DNA from: Zhihengliuella sp. | Lineage (GTDB): Bacteria; Actinomycetota; Actinomycetes; Actinomycetales; Micrococcaceae | NCBI RefSeq assembly: GCF_031178195.1 | Contig: NZ_JAPSJL010000008.1 | Span: forward strand, 62,001 to 126,000 | Direction of reading: 5' to 3' | Length of the DNA stretch: 64,000 bases | In this document: positions 29,190 to 38,980 of the stretch, one piece after another | Numbering within the stretch: position 1 is the stretch's first letter | Layout of the letters: each line of letters starts with the position of its first letter | Notes under the pieces: model-generated | The model's input: only the letters and a program-made list of their open reading frames with translations | What the model was told of the DNA's origin: nothing | Database searches by the model: none | Program-made: the position numbers and the translations under genes

Positions 29190-31030
29190 GGCCTACATCG
29201 GGTATCACCCTTGGCGGTCGGTTCAAGCTGACGGACAGGATCGCCATCGGCGGGATGGGCGAGGTCTGGAAGGCGCAGGACCAGGTCCTCGGCCGGATCG
29301 TCGCCATCAAGATCCTCAAGGAGGAGTACACCGGCGATCCGGGGTTCCTCCGCCGTTTCCGTGCCGAGGCGCGCCACACCGCGCTCCTGAACCACAACGG
29401 CATCGCCTCCGTCTTCGACTACGGCGAGGAGGAGGGATCCGCCTACCTGGTCATGGAGCTGGTCCCCGGCAAGCCCCTCTCCGCGATCATCGAGCGCGAG
29501 CGGGTCCTGTCCACCGACCGCACGCTCTCCATCGTCGCCCAGACGGCCCGCGCGCTCGCTGCCGCCCACGAGCTCGGGCTGGTCCACCGCGACGTCAAGC
29601 CCGGAAACCTGCTGATCCTGCCGGACGGGCGCGTGAAGATCACCGACTTCGGCATCGCGCGCCTGGCCGACCAGGTCCCGCTCACCGCGACCGGGCAGGT
29701 CATGGGCACCGCCCAGTACCTCTCGCCCGAGCAGGCGACGGGCCAGCAGGCCACCGGCTCCAGCGACATCTACTCCCTCGGCGTCATCGGGTACGAGTGC
29801 GTCGCCGGGCGCCGCCCGTTCTCCGGCGAGTCCCAGATCGCGATCGCCCTCGCCCAGGTCAACGACACGCCGCCGCCGCTGCCGGACAACATCGACCCGC
29901 ACATCCGGGCACTCCTGATGTCCATGCTCGCCAAGGACCCCGCGGACCGCCCGGCCGACGCCAACAAGCTGGCGGAGGCCGCCGACGCCCTGCGCGCCGG
30001 CAACAGGAGCGCCGCCGTCGCCGCGGTGCCCGGGATGCTCAACTTCGTCACCGACACGGCGGCCACGCAGGCAATCGGCACGGGCGAGGCTCCCACCCAG
30101 GCGCAGACCCGCGTGGTCCCCGGCCAGGCCAACCCCTCGACGTCGGAGCTCCCGGCCGTCGGGGCGGGCGCCGCCGCAGGGGCCGCCGCCGGCGGCGACT
30201 TCAACTCGATCGTCGGGGCCAGCCACGACTGGGAGGACACCGAGCACGACGACGCCGGCGAGGACCAGCAGCTCGCGCGCGAGCGCCGCAGCCCCTGGAC
30301 GTGGCCGCTCATCGCGCTGCTCGCGCTCGTGGTCTTCGCGCTGCTCGGCGCCTGGCTCTTCCCGCTGCTGACCGGGTCCGACGACGATCCGGAGCCCCGG
30401 CCGTCGTCGTCGGTCTCGGCGTCCCCGAGCGAGACCGAGTCCGAGACGCCGTCGGAGTCGCCATCCGAGAGCGAGACCGCCCCGGAGACCACCTCGGCGC
30501 CGCCCAGCGAGACGGAGGACGAGCCGGACACCGTCACGGTCCGGGCCAACGACTACATCGGCCAGCCGCTGGAGGCCGCCCGTCAGGACCTGATCAACCG
30601 GGGCCTCCGGGTGGACACGGAGGGCCGGGAGAGCAGCGAGGCCGAGAACACCGTCCTGGACGTGTCGCCGACCGGCGAGGTCCGCGTCGGGCAGACCGTC
30701 ACCCTGGTCTACTCGGTGGCGCCCGAGCAGCCGGAGCAGGTGACCGTTCCCTCGAACCTGGTGGGCCAGAGCGAGGACGCGGTCCGCCGGGCCCTGCAGG
30801 AAGCGGACCTGAGCCCGGTCCGCGCCGAGCGCAGGGCCAGCGACGAGCCGGCCGGCACCGTCCTCAGCGTCAATCCCTCCAGCGGATCGCAGGTCGCCCC
30901 GGGTTCCGAGGTCGCCTACGTCGTCTCGACCGGTCCGGAGCCCAGCGAGACGCCGGACCCCACACCCAGCCAGTCGGCCCAGCCGGGCGCCTCGGCCGGC
31001 CCCACGGCCACGACCTCGCCCAGCAGCTAG
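29186..31030 (+). CDS. pknA: Ser/Thr protein kinase with two C-terminal PASTA domains (PknA position)
   Basis: GTG start; [23 protein letters not shown]...[31 protein letters not shown] near 30300-30375; two PASTA-like repeats at the C-terminus. Confidence 0.94.
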   Translation: MRPTSGITLGGRFKLTDRIAIGGMGEVWKAQDQVLGRIVAIKILKEEYTGDPGFLRRFRAEARHTALLNHNGIASVFDYGEEEGSAYLVMELVPGKPLSAIIERERVLSTDRTLSIVAQTARALAAAHELGLVHRDVKPGNLLILPDGRVKITDFGIARLADQVPLTATGQVMGTAQYLSPEQATGQQATGSSDIYSLGVIGYECVAGRRPFSGESQIAIALAQVNDTPPPLPDNIDPHIRALLMSMLAKDPADRPADANKLAEAADALRAGNRSAAVAAVPGMLNFVTDTAATQAIGTGEAPTQAQTRVVPGQANPSTSELPAVGAGAAAGAAAGGDFNSIVGASHDWEDTEHDDAGEDQQLARERRSPWTWPLIALLALVVFALLGAWLFPLLTGSDDDPEPRPSSSVSASPSETESETPSESPSESETAPETTSAPPSETEDEPDTVTVRANDYIGQPLEAARQDLINRGLRVDTEGRESSEAENTVLDVSPTGEVRVGQTVTLVYSVAPEQPEQVTVPSNLVGQSEDAVRRALQEADLSPVRAERRASDEPAGTVLSVNPSSGSQVAPGSEVAYVVSTGPEPSETPDPTPSQSAQPGASAGPTATTSPSS

Positions 31031-33028
31031 ATGACCCAGAACAAAGTCCTGAACGACCGCTACGAGGTCCTCTCCCTCATCGGGCGCGGCGGCATGGCCG
31101 ACGTCTACCGGGCCCGCGACATCCGGCTGGGGCGCGAGGTGGCCATCAAGCTCCTGCGCCGCGACATGGCGCGCGACCCGGTCTTCCAGGCCCGGTTCCG
31201 CCGTGAGGCCCAGGCCGTCGCGGGACTCAACCACCCGGCGATCGTCGCCGTGTACGACACCGGCGACGAGCAGGTGCCGGACGACCGCGGGAACGAGGGC
31301 ACCAGCAGCGTGCCCTTCATCGTCATGGAGTATGTGGACGGCCGCACGCTCCGCGACCTGCTCAAGGACGGCGAGGTCAGCGTCGACGACGCCGTCGACT
31401 ACACCCTCGGGGTGCTCTCCGCCCTCACGTACAGCCACAGCAAGTCGATCGTCCACCGAGACATCAAGCCGGCGAACGTCATGGTCGCGGACAACGGCCG
31501 CGTCATGGTGATGGACTTCGGGATCGCCCGGGCCCTCGCCGACGCCTCCGCCACGATGACGCAGACGCAGGCGGTCGTCGGCACGGCGCAGTACCTCTCC
31601 CCCGAGCAGGCGCGCGGCGAGACCGTCGACGTGCGCAGCGACATCTACTCCACCGGCTGCCTGCTCTTCGAGCTGCTCACCGGCCGGCCGCCGTTCGTCG
31701 GCGACAGTCCCGTGGCCGTGGCCTACCAGCACGTCGGGGAGGCTGCGCCGTCGCCGAGCGCCCTCAACGAGAACGTCCCGCGCGCGCTGGACACCGTCAT
31801 CGCCCGCGCGCTGCAGAAGGACCGCGAGGACCGCTATCCGGACGCGGCCGCCTTCGCCGCCGCCCTGGAGCAGGCCCGCCGCGGCGGCGATCCCGAGGCC
31901 ACCCAGCTCCATCCCGCCGTCGTCGGGCACGACGACGCCCGCACCGAGGCGCTCGCGGTGTCCTCGGCCGCCACGGCGGCCATCCCGGCGTCGTCCGCGG
32001 CCGGGCCGGCCCACCGGGAGGCGCATGCCGCCACTCCGGAGGACGGGGAGGACCACCACGCGGGCGCGCTCACGTACGACGACGGCTCCCACCTCGGCGG
32101 GGCCCCCGGCCATCGCGGCGAGGACCGCAGGCGCGGACGCGGCTGGGCGGTGTTCGCGACCGTCCTGGTCATCCTCGTCCTCGCCGGCGGCGCCGCCTAC
32201 CTCTGGAACTGGTCGCAGCAGGTGCAGGCCGCCAACGCCCAGGTGTCCGTCCCGGCGGTCGCGGGGCTGGATCCCACCACGGCGCAGAACCGCCTCATCG
32301 ACGCGGATCTGCGCGTGAGGGGGATCGTCGAGGAGTTCAGCGACGACGTCGACGAGGGCCTCGTGGTGGGCACCCGCCCGGGCTCGGGCGAGTCCGTGCG
32401 CGTCGACTCGCCAGTGGAGCTCGTCGTGTCCAAGGGGCCTGAGTCGGTGGAGATCCCCGACCTCGGCGGGGCGACCGAGTCGACCGCCCGCGCGTCGCTC
32501 GAGGATCTCGGGCTCGTCGTGGACACCGAGATGCGCGAGGAGAACAGCGCCACCGTCCCGCAGGACCGGGTCCTGTCCACCAACCCGGGTTTCGGCGAGC
32601 GGGTCCAGGCGGGCAGCACCGTCCAGCTCACCCTCTCCACGGGCCGGGTCTCCGTCCCGGACCTGATGGCCGAGGGGCTCACGGTGGAGGAGGCGGACGC
32701 GCTGGTGTCCGACCCCGCCGTCGGACTGTCCCTGCGGGTCGTCGAGGAGACCAACGCGGTCCTGCCCCCGGGCACCATCACCGGGCAGTCCCCGGAGGCC
32801 GGCGCGGACATCGAGCAGGGCGGGGTCGTGCAGATCACCGTGGCCACCGAGCCCGCCGCTCCGGCCGAGCCGACGCCTTCGGAGGAGTCCGAGTCGCCGA
32901 GTCCCAGCGAGTCAGCCGAGGAGTCCTCGGAGCCGGCGGAGGAGAGCTCGGAGGCCCCGGGCAACAGCGACCAGGCCCCGGGCCGCTCGGAGGCCCCCGG
33001 GCAGACCAAGCGGCCCGACGAGGGCTGA
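31031..33028 (+). CDS. pknB: Stk1/PknB family Ser/Thr protein kinase with PASTA domains
   Basis: LNDRYEVLSLIGRGGMADVYRARDIRLGREVAIKLLRRDMARD...IVHRDIKPANVMVADNGRVMVMDFGIARAL; TM, then three PASTA-like repeats and a Ser/Glu/Pro tail. Confidence 0.96.
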   Translation: MTQNKVLNDRYEVLSLIGRGGMADVYRARDIRLGREVAIKLLRRDMARDPVFQARFRREAQAVAGLNHPAIVAVYDTGDEQVPDDRGNEGTSSVPFIVMEYVDGRTLRDLLKDGEVSVDDAVDYTLGVLSALTYSHSKSIVHRDIKPANVMVADNGRVMVMDFGIARALADASATMTQTQAVVGTAQYLSPEQARGETVDVRSDIYSTGCLLFELLTGRPPFVGDSPVAVAYQHVGEAAPSPSALNENVPRALDTVIARALQKDREDRYPDAAAFAAALEQARRGGDPEATQLHPAVVGHDDARTEALAVSSAATAAIPASSAAGPAHREAHAATPEDGEDHHAGALTYDDGSHLGGAPGHRGEDRRRGRGWAVFATVLVILVLAGGAAYLWNWSQQVQAANAQVSVPAVAGLDPTTAQNRLIDADLRVRGIVEEFSDDVDEGLVVGTRPGSGESVRVDSPVELVVSKGPESVEIPDLGGATESTARASLEDLGLVVDTEMREENSATVPQDRVLSTNPGFGERVQAGSTVQLTLSTGRVSVPDLMAEGLTVEEADALVSDPAVGLSLRVVEETNAVLPPGTITGQSPEAGADIEQGGVVQITVATEPAAPAEPTPSEESESPSPSESAEESSEPAEESSEAPGNSDQAPGRSEAPGQTKRPDEG

Positions 33029-33081
33029 GGGCCCGACGGCTCGGCCCGGAGGTCCCCCGGGCGGGGCTGCTCGACCGGGGA

Positions 33082-33735
33082 CTACTTGATGAGGGGGCTC
33101 AGCGTCGCGGCGCGGGCGGCGGCACCCTCGAGCCCGAGGCTCTCGAGCCAGTTCCCGAGCATCTGGTAGCCGCCCTGCGTGAGCACGGACTCGGGGTGGA
33201 ACTGGACGCCCCACAGCGGAGCGCTCTTGTGGCACAGGCCCATGACGACCCCGCCGGGAGCGTTCTGGGACGCCGTGGTCCACGCCGTGATCGCCAGGTC
33301 GTCGCTGATGGTGTCCCGGACGGCGGCGAGCGAGTGGTAGCGCGTCGCGGTGAACGGGCTGGGCAGGCCCGCGAAGGGCCCGGTGCCGTCGTGCTCGACC
33401 AGCGACGTCTTCCCGTGCATGAGCTCCTCGGCGTGGGTGACGACGCCGCCGTAGGCCTCCGCGAGCGCCTGATGCCCCAGGCACACGCCGAGCATCGGCT
33501 TGGCGGCCGCTCCGCACCAGCGCACCATCTCGATGCACACGCCGGCCTCGGCGGGGTTGCCGGGGCCCGGGGAGAGGAGGACGCCGTCGCGTCCCGCGGC
33601 GAGCTCGATCGCCTCCTCGAGGGTGACGTCGTCGTTGCGCACGACCGTCGTCTCGGCGCCCAGCTCCTGGAGGTAGCCGACCAGCGTGTAGACGAACGAG
33701 TCGTAGTTGTCGATGACCAGAATGCGTGCGGTCAT
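33082..33735 (-). CDS. pabA: Anthranilate/aminodeoxychorismate synthase glutamine amidotransferase component
   Basis: ILVIDNYDSFVYTLVGYLQELGAETTVVRND...LLSPGPGNPAEAG...MLGVCLGHQALAEAYGG...WGVQFHPESVLT. Confidence 0.94.
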   Translation of the reverse strand: MTARILVIDNYDSFVYTLVGYLQELGAETTVVRNDDVTLEEAIELAAGRDGVLLSPGPGNPAEAGVCIEMVRWCGAAAKPMLGVCLGHQALAEAYGGVVTHAEELMHGKTSLVEHDGTGPFAGLPSPFTATRYHSLAAVRDTISDDLAITAWTTASQNAPGGVVMGLCHKSAPLWGVQFHPESVLTQGGYQMLGNWLESLGLEGAAARAATLSPLIK

Positions 33736-33902
33736 AGGAGGACCCAGCCAATCGTCGAATCGGTCCACAGGCTCACACGGCCGCTGACCCAGGGAAACAC
33801 GTACACGAACAGGACCAGTATGACGCCGGCGAGGAGGGCGACGCTAATGAGGACGCGCAGCCAGAAGGGGCCGGGCAGGGTCCGGAAGAACCAGGCGTAC
33901 AC
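33732..33902 (-). CDS. Small membrane protein (56 aa)
   Basis: Hand-translated (below ORF-track cutoff): (V/M)YAWFFRTLPGPFWLRVLISVALLAGVILVLFVYVFPWVSGRVSLWTDSTIGWVLL*; one TM helix; TGA overlaps pabA ATG (ATGA). Confidence 0.75.
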   Translation of the reverse strand: MYAWFFRTLPGPFWLRVLISVALLAGVILVLFVYVFPWVSGRVSLWTDSTIGWVLL

Positions 33903-33950
33903 AGTGACTCCTCGTCGTCGGTGCGTTCGGGGTGCGGTCGAGGGGAAGGC

Positions 33951-34748
33951 TCAGCCGGTCGAGGCCGAGCCCCGGTCCGCGGCGGCGTAGGCCTCGCGGA
34001 TCTGGTCCTGCGGTCCCGCCTCCGCGGGCCGGAAGGACTCCAGCTCGGCGTAGGCGATGATGCGCTGGGCCGTGCTGAAGATCGGATGGCAACTGGTCAG
34101 CGTGAGGATGTTCCACTCGGGTTCGGCGTCCGGCTGGTGCGGGACGGGGAGCAGGACCTCCGAGGCCCCGGGATTGACGATCTCCGTGTCCGAGTACTCG
34201 TACTGGTAGAAGCCCTCCCGGGTCTGGACGTAGAGCCGGTCTCCGTCGGTCAGCTGGTCGATCTCGTAGAACACCTGCCCGTGCGTCTGCCGGTGGCCAG
34301 CGAGGGCGAAGTTCCCCGGCTCGCCGGGCAGCTGCGTCTGCGGGTAGTGGCCGATCCCCACGGTGTTCAGCACGTCGAGTCCGACGCCGGTGCTCACCGG
34401 CCGGACGTAGTCGTCGTCGAAGCGCGGAACGTAGAGCAGGGCGAAGGTCCCCTCGCCGCCCGCGGCGGCCGGCGGCTCCCCGAACTCTGCACGATCGGCC
34501 GCAGCCTGCTCCTCCGGTGAGAGCAGCCGCCCGGTCGGCTCCGGAGCCGGTGCCGCGTCTCCGAAGTCCTCCAGGAGCCGGCTGGTGGCCTGGCCCTGCT
34601 GGCGGCCGGCCTCGAGGTTGGTCCACCACAGCTCCCAGACCACGTAGAGCATCAGGACGACGCCGAGGGTGATGAGCAGCTCGCCGAGCAGCCCGGCGAC
34701 CCGGGCGGCCGGCGACCGCCGTCGTCGCCCGCGGGTTCGATCTGCCAT
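33951..34748 (-). CDS. Class E sortase
   Basis: N-terminal TM; GIGHYPQTQLPGEPGNFALAGHRQTHGQVFYEIDQLTDGDRLYVQT...ILTLTSCHPIFSTAQRIIAYAEL (catalytic TLTSCHP). Confidence 0.95.
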   Translation of the reverse strand: MADRTRGRRRRSPAARVAGLLGELLITLGVVLMLYVVWELWWTNLEAGRQQGQATSRLLEDFGDAAPAPEPTGRLLSPEEQAAADRAEFGEPPAAAGGEGTFALLYVPRFDDDYVRPVSTGVGLDVLNTVGIGHYPQTQLPGEPGNFALAGHRQTHGQVFYEIDQLTDGDRLYVQTREGFYQYEYSDTEIVNPGASEVLLPVPHQPDAEPEWNILTLTSCHPIFSTAQRIIAYAELESFRPAEAGPQDQIREAYAAADRGSASTG

Positions 34749-34837
34749 GTGCGCTCCTGAGGCCCGCCTTCGACCGGGCGGGTTAGCTAGTATGGTGTAG
34801 CCAGACTACCGTCCGCCACGACCCGCAGGAGTCCGCC

Positions 34838-35089
34838 GTGCCCGAGTCCAAGACGCGCCGGAAGGCCCGCCGCCAGGCCGATCCGGCGGCCGCGACGGAG
34901 CGCATGCCCCTGCCGCTCTGGTACAAGATCATCATGTTCGGGTCGATGATCCTCGGACTGCTGTGGATCATCGTCTACTACGTGACGCAGAGCCTTTTCC
35001 CGATCATGTCGATCGGCGGCTGGAATATCGTGATCGGCTTCGGCATCGCCATGGTCGGCTTCTTCATGACCACGCGCTGGCATGCCTGA
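34838..35089 (+). CDS. crgA: Cell division protein CrgA
   Basis: MPESKTRRKARRQ...PLPLWYKIIMFGSMILGLLWIIVYYVTQSLFPIMSIGGWNIVIGFGIAMVGFFMTTRWHA; two TM; conserved position next to pknB/sortase. Confidence 0.96.
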   Translation: MPESKTRRKARRQADPAAATERMPLPLWYKIIMFGSMILGLLWIIVYYVTQSLFPIMSIGGWNIVIGFGIAMVGFFMTTRWHA

Positions 35090-35624
35090 CCGCGTGCCGT
35101 CCGGCCAGCGCACCGCAGATCCGCGGCCGGCAGCGGCCGCATCCGGAGCGCTCCCCTCGCCGCGGGGACTCTACGGTGCCGTCGCGCTGGTAGAGGTGAT
35201 CACCTGGGCCCTCCTGCTGATCGGCATGGCCTTCAAGTACACCGGTGTGACCGAGGTGCTGGTCTCCATCTTCGGGACCATCCACGGCGTCGCCACCGTC
35301 GCCTACGTCCTCACGAGCCTCTTCGTCTGGGTGAACGAGCGCTGGAGCGTCGGTGTCGGCGTCATGGCTCTCGTGTCCGCCGTGATCCCGTTCGCGACCC
35401 TGCCGTTCGAGCGCTGGACCCTGCGCACCGGGCGCCTCTCCGCCGCCTGGCGTCTGGCTCCCGGTTCGGGCGGGGGAACCGCGGAAGCTCCCCGTGGACT
35501 CGTCGAGCGGCTGCAGGCCTGGTGCCTCGCCCGGCCGGTGACGGCACTCGTCGTCGGTGTCCTCTTGGTCGCCCTCATCACGGTGGCACTGCTGCTGATG
35601 GGTCCCCCAATCCCCGCCGACTAG
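35082..35624 (+). CDS. DUF3817 domain-containing membrane protein
   Basis: GLYGAVALVEVITWALLLIGMAFKYTGVTEVLVSIFGTIHGVATVAYVLTSLFVWVNERWS..., typical DUF3817. Confidence 0.88.
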   Translation: MPDRVPSGQRTADPRPAAAASGALPSPRGLYGAVALVEVITWALLLIGMAFKYTGVTEVLVSIFGTIHGVATVAYVLTSLFVWVNERWSVGVGVMALVSAVIPFATLPFERWTLRTGRLSAAWRLAPGSGGGTAEAPRGLVERLQAWCLARPVTALVVGVLLVALITVALLLMGPPIPAD

Positions 35625-35667
35625 CGTATATGCCATCGAAGGTATTTGTTTCGCGGGCATTTCAGGA

Positions 35668-36327
35668 ATGGCATCCATGAGCTGGCTCCTGTCGTCGGCC
35701 TCCGGCCTGGCGATGGGCCTGTCGCTGATCGTCTCCATCGGCGCCCAGAACGCCTTCATCCTCCGGCAGGGCATCCGCCGCGAGCACGTGCTCCCGGTGG
35801 TGGCGGTCTGCATCGCCTCCGATGTCCTCCTGATCGGAGCCGGTGTCGCGGGATTCGGGTCCCTCGTACTCTCGGCCCCGTGGATCCTCCAGGTCGCCCG
35901 CTTCGGCGGTGCGGCGTTCCTGACAGCCTTCGGCGTCATGGCCGTACGCCGCGCCGTACGCCCGGCGGCCCTCACGGTGGACGAGACCGCGGGCACCTCG
36001 CCCGCCGGGCCCTCCGGTGCCGGGCGGCGGGCCCCCGTGCTGATCGCGCTGGCGCTCACCTGGCTGAATCCGCAGGTGTACCTGGAGACCGTGGTGCTCC
36101 TCGGCTCGGTGGCGGCGGCCCGCGGCGAGCAGCTCGGCGACACCGCACGGTGGTGGTTCGGCGGCGGTGCCATGACTGCGAGCGTCCTCTGGTTCAGCGC
36201 GCTGGGGCTCGGTGCCCGCTACCTGCGGCCGCTCTTCGCCCAACAGGCGGCCTGGCGCGTCCTGGACGCCGGCGTTGCGGTCATGATGTTCGCACTCGCC
36301 ACGCTGCTCGTCGTCAACCCGCTGTAG
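35668..36327 (+). CDS. LysE/ArgO family amino acid exporter
   Basis: GLAMGLSLIVSIGAQNAFILRQGIRREHVLPVVAVCIASDVLLIGAGVAG...LALTWLNPQVYLETVVLLGSVA. Confidence 0.95.
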   Translation: MASMSWLLSSASGLAMGLSLIVSIGAQNAFILRQGIRREHVLPVVAVCIASDVLLIGAGVAGFGSLVLSAPWILQVARFGGAAFLTAFGVMAVRRAVRPAALTVDETAGTSPAGPSGAGRRAPVLIALALTWLNPQVYLETVVLLGSVAAARGEQLGDTARWWFGGGAMTASVLWFSALGLGARYLRPLFAQQAAWRVLDAGVAVMMFALATLLVVNPL

Positions 36328-37399
36328 CCGTCTCCTGGGGTGCTCGGAGGGGCTCGACGACCTTGCTGTACTCCACACTCCGCCGAATGGGGCGGAACCC
36401 GATCCGTTCGTACAGGCCGACGGCGCCGGTGGGGCTGTCGGAGTCGACACCGAGCTCGATCCGCTCGTACCCCGCGGCCCGCGCCTGCCGGACGACGTCC
36501 GTCAGGAGTGCCGAGGCGAGTCCTCTCCCCCGCGCGCGCCGTCGGGTCCCCACCAGCGCCACGTAGATCTCTCCTGCGTCCCATTCCTCGCTCAGGACGT
36601 AGGCATCGACCGGGTCCTCGGGGTATCTCGGATCCAGCGCCAGGCGGCTGAACTCGGGCCGGAAGGCGCTGCCGCCGACGAAGTGCTTCCACTTCTCGAT
36701 ACTGCCGGGGGTGAAGTTCCAGTGATCGCGGAACGCGTCGAGGTGGGCCCGGTGGACGTGTGGACTCAGGGCCTCGGTGATGCGGACCGGCTCGGCAGCG
36801 TGGTCGGAAGGTTCCGGCGGCGTCCAGACCGCCAGGTCGATGCGCATGTCCAGGAAGTAGCGGACGGCCTCGTAGCCGTGAGCGACCGCCAGCTCCTGGT
36901 AGCCATCGTTGGTGAGCGTGTTCCACAGGTCGATCTGCACCGGCAGCCCCGGGTGCCGCGCAGCGGCGAGCCGTCGGATCCGCGCCTCCCCCCGGGCGAG
37001 GATCTCCCCGCCGAGACCGCGGGCGCGAAAGTCCGGGTGGACTCCCCCGTCGAGATTGGCCTTGGCGACGCCGTCCTTGGCGGCCTCGCGGACGGAGACG
37101 GTGGAGGAGGCGATCATCGTGGCGCCGTCCCACCAGGAGAAGGTATCCAGCTCCGGGTCCCGGCCCGGGATGCTCAGCATCTCCCCCATCTGGACCGCAT
37201 TGGCGACTTCCCCGCTGTCGTCGAAAGCCCCGACGGCGTTGTGGAGGACCGACCATGCCTCGAGGTCGTCGACGCCGATGGCCCGGGGCGGTCCGACGGA
37301 TGCGCGGACCGGCGCAGCGCTGCCCGAAGTGTCACGGGCCATCGTCTCGGCGGCCGTCTCCGTGGACGACGCGGTGCCCTCTGGGCGAGGTGCGCTCAT
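36314..37399 (-). CDS. GNAT family N-acetyltransferase
   Basis: Two-domain GNAT; C-terminus YVALVGTRRRARGRGLASALLTDVVRQARAAGYERIELGVDSDSPTGAVGLYERIGFRPIRRSVEYSK. Confidence 0.9.
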   Translation of the reverse strand: MSAPRPEGTASSTETAAETMARDTSGSAAPVRASVGPPRAIGVDDLEAWSVLHNAVGAFDDSGEVANAVQMGEMLSIPGRDPELDTFSWWDGATMIASSTVSVREAAKDGVAKANLDGGVHPDFRARGLGGEILARGEARIRRLAAARHPGLPVQIDLWNTLTNDGYQELAVAHGYEAVRYFLDMRIDLAVWTPPEPSDHAAEPVRITEALSPHVHRAHLDAFRDHWNFTPGSIEKWKHFVGGSAFRPEFSRLALDPRYPEDPVDAYVLSEEWDAGEIYVALVGTRRRARGRGLASALLTDVVRQARAAGYERIELGVDSDSPTGAVGLYERIGFRPIRRSVEYSKVVEPLRAPQETATAG

Positions 37400-37557
37400 G
37401 GCTCTACTTCCCTGTGAGATATCGGGCCGGGACCCGGCCCGTCAAGACTGATTGATAATTCCCAACCATCAGCCTACGACGTCCTCCCCGCCAGAGGAAG
37501 GCCGCGACGGGGTGTTCTTCACCGTTCACACCGGATGCCCACAGTTGTGCACGGAAG

Positions 37558-38003
37558 TTATCCACAACTGGGGACAGTGCTGTGGGAAAGTGTGTTCGAT
37601 TCGCTGCCATCTCGCCGCCCCGGTGCCCTCGAAACCTTCGAATCACACGCTTGTAAGTTATTAACACTGTGGACAATCGCTGTGGACAGCGTTCCGCCGG
37701 GGCTGCAGCCCTGGACGGGCAGCACCCGCTGGTCGCCCGGATCCGCGCGGCGGGGAGCAGACCGTCGCTCGATCGGACCATCTCGACCACGCGTCCCTCC
37801 GGAGGATGGCTCTCATGGCTTCACACGTGTGCACGGCAGTTATCCACAGGTGGGGATAGATGTGTGAATAATGACGCACGACAGCGGTGCCACTCGCTCG
37901 CTGGCCCGCGCTGGAGGGGATCCGCGCCAGGCGGAGTGTGAAGGGCCGGGAGCGAATGACACCGCTGTGAGTTATTAACACTGTGGACAAGCCGTGTGGA
38001 CAA
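37558..38003. promoter_or_regulatory. Cluster of DnaA-box-like sites, remote from dnaA
   Basis: TTATCCACA at 37558-37566 and 37840-37848; TGTGGACAA at 37668-37676, 37982-37990 and 37995-38003; TGTGGACAG at 37681-37689. 20-bp direct repeat GTTATTAACACTGTGGACAA at 37657-37676 and 37971-37990. Confidence 0.85.
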
Positions 38004-38029
38004 GCCTCGGGCGGCGCACCCCTTCGGCC

Positions 38030-38980
38030 CTACAGCGCGTAGATGCGCTCCGGCACGGTGCTCGCTCCCCACCACGTGAGAGCGACGAGAATCAGCGCGA
38101 TCGCGACGAAGCCCGCGATCTGCACCGTGTTGCGGCGCCGGTGTCGGACGGCGGCGGCAGCGACGGGGGAGAGCTCCGGATCGGCCGACGGCCGGCGTCG
38201 TACCGAGAGCGTGACGACCGCGGCGACGGCCGCACCCGTCAGCAGGCCGCCCAGGTGCGCCTGCCAGGACACGTTGAAGCCGGGGATGAACCCGATCACC
38301 AGGTTGATGCCCACGATGATCAGGATGGGCACGAAGTTGCCGCCCCGGGCGCGGGTGACGATCAGCAGCGCACCGAAGAGCCCGAAGATCGCCCCGGACG
38401 CGCCGACGACGCCCTGCAGGGGATGATCGAGCAGCAGGACCGCGACCGAGCCACCGACGCCGGACAGCAGGTACAGCAGGGCGAACCGCAGTCGTCCCAG
38501 CATGGGCTCGAGCACACGGCCGATGATCCAGAGCGCGTACATGTTGAAGGCGATGTGCATCAGGAATCCCTGCGAGTGCAGGAACGTCGAGGTGATCATC
38601 CGCCAGGGCTCGCTGAGGATGTAGACGCCGGCCCAGAGCAGGCTGTTGGACAGCGTGGGGACGGCCCACTGCGCGAGGAAGGTGACGACGCAGAGGGCGA
38701 TCATCGTGTACGTCACCAGCGGGCGGCCGTCGGTGGGGCGCGCGCCGAACGCGGTCCGCGCCACCGGGGCCGAGCGGTTGGCCTCGCGGACGCAGTCGAC
38801 GCACTGCACGCCCACGGGCGCCGGACGCTGGCACTCGGCGCACGCGGGCCGACCGCAGCGCTGGCACCGGACGTAGCTCGGGCGGTCGCCGTGCCGCGGG
38901 CAGACGGGGGCGCCGGCGCTCTGGCCGTAGGCGGGGCCGTGGGGATCGCGGGGCGGGTCGTTGGGCAGTCCGTAGGACAT
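38030..38980 (-). CDS. Rhomboid family intramembrane serine protease
   Basis: Zn-ribbon-like N-terminus (CPRHGDRPSYVRCQRCGRPACAEC...VQCVDC), LHSQGFLMHIAFNMYALWIIGRVLEPMLG...VGASGAIFGLFGALLIV...AHLGGLLTG. Confidence 0.95.
   Translation of the reverse strand: MSYGLPNDPPRDPHGPAYGQSAGAPVCPRHGDRPSYVRCQRCGRPACAECQRPAPVGVQCVDCVREANRSAPVARTAFGARPTDGRPLVTYTMIALCVVTFLAQWAVPTLSNSLLWAGVYILSEPWRMITSTFLHSQGFLMHIAFNMYALWIIGRVLEPMLGRLRFALLYLLSGVGGSVAVLLLDHPLQGVVGASGAIFGLFGALLIVTRARGGNFVPILIIVGINLVIGFIPGFNVSWQAHLGGLLTGAAVAAVVTLSVRRRPSADPELSPVAAAAVRHRRRNTVQIAGFVAIALILVALTWWGASTVPERIYAL

Noticed and set aside
29120-32113. 997-aa - strand ORF opposite the two PASTA kinases
   Set aside because: Antisense artefact of high-GC coding; real genes on the + strand have complete kinase motifs.
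36314-36327. 3' overlap of convergent lysE-type exporter and GNAT genes
   Set aside because: Small convergent overlap is common in compact bacterial genomes.
37430-37441. CGGGCCGG..CCGGCCCG hairpin upstream of the GNAT gene
   Set aside because: Short GC palindrome in a GC-rich leader; expected by chance.
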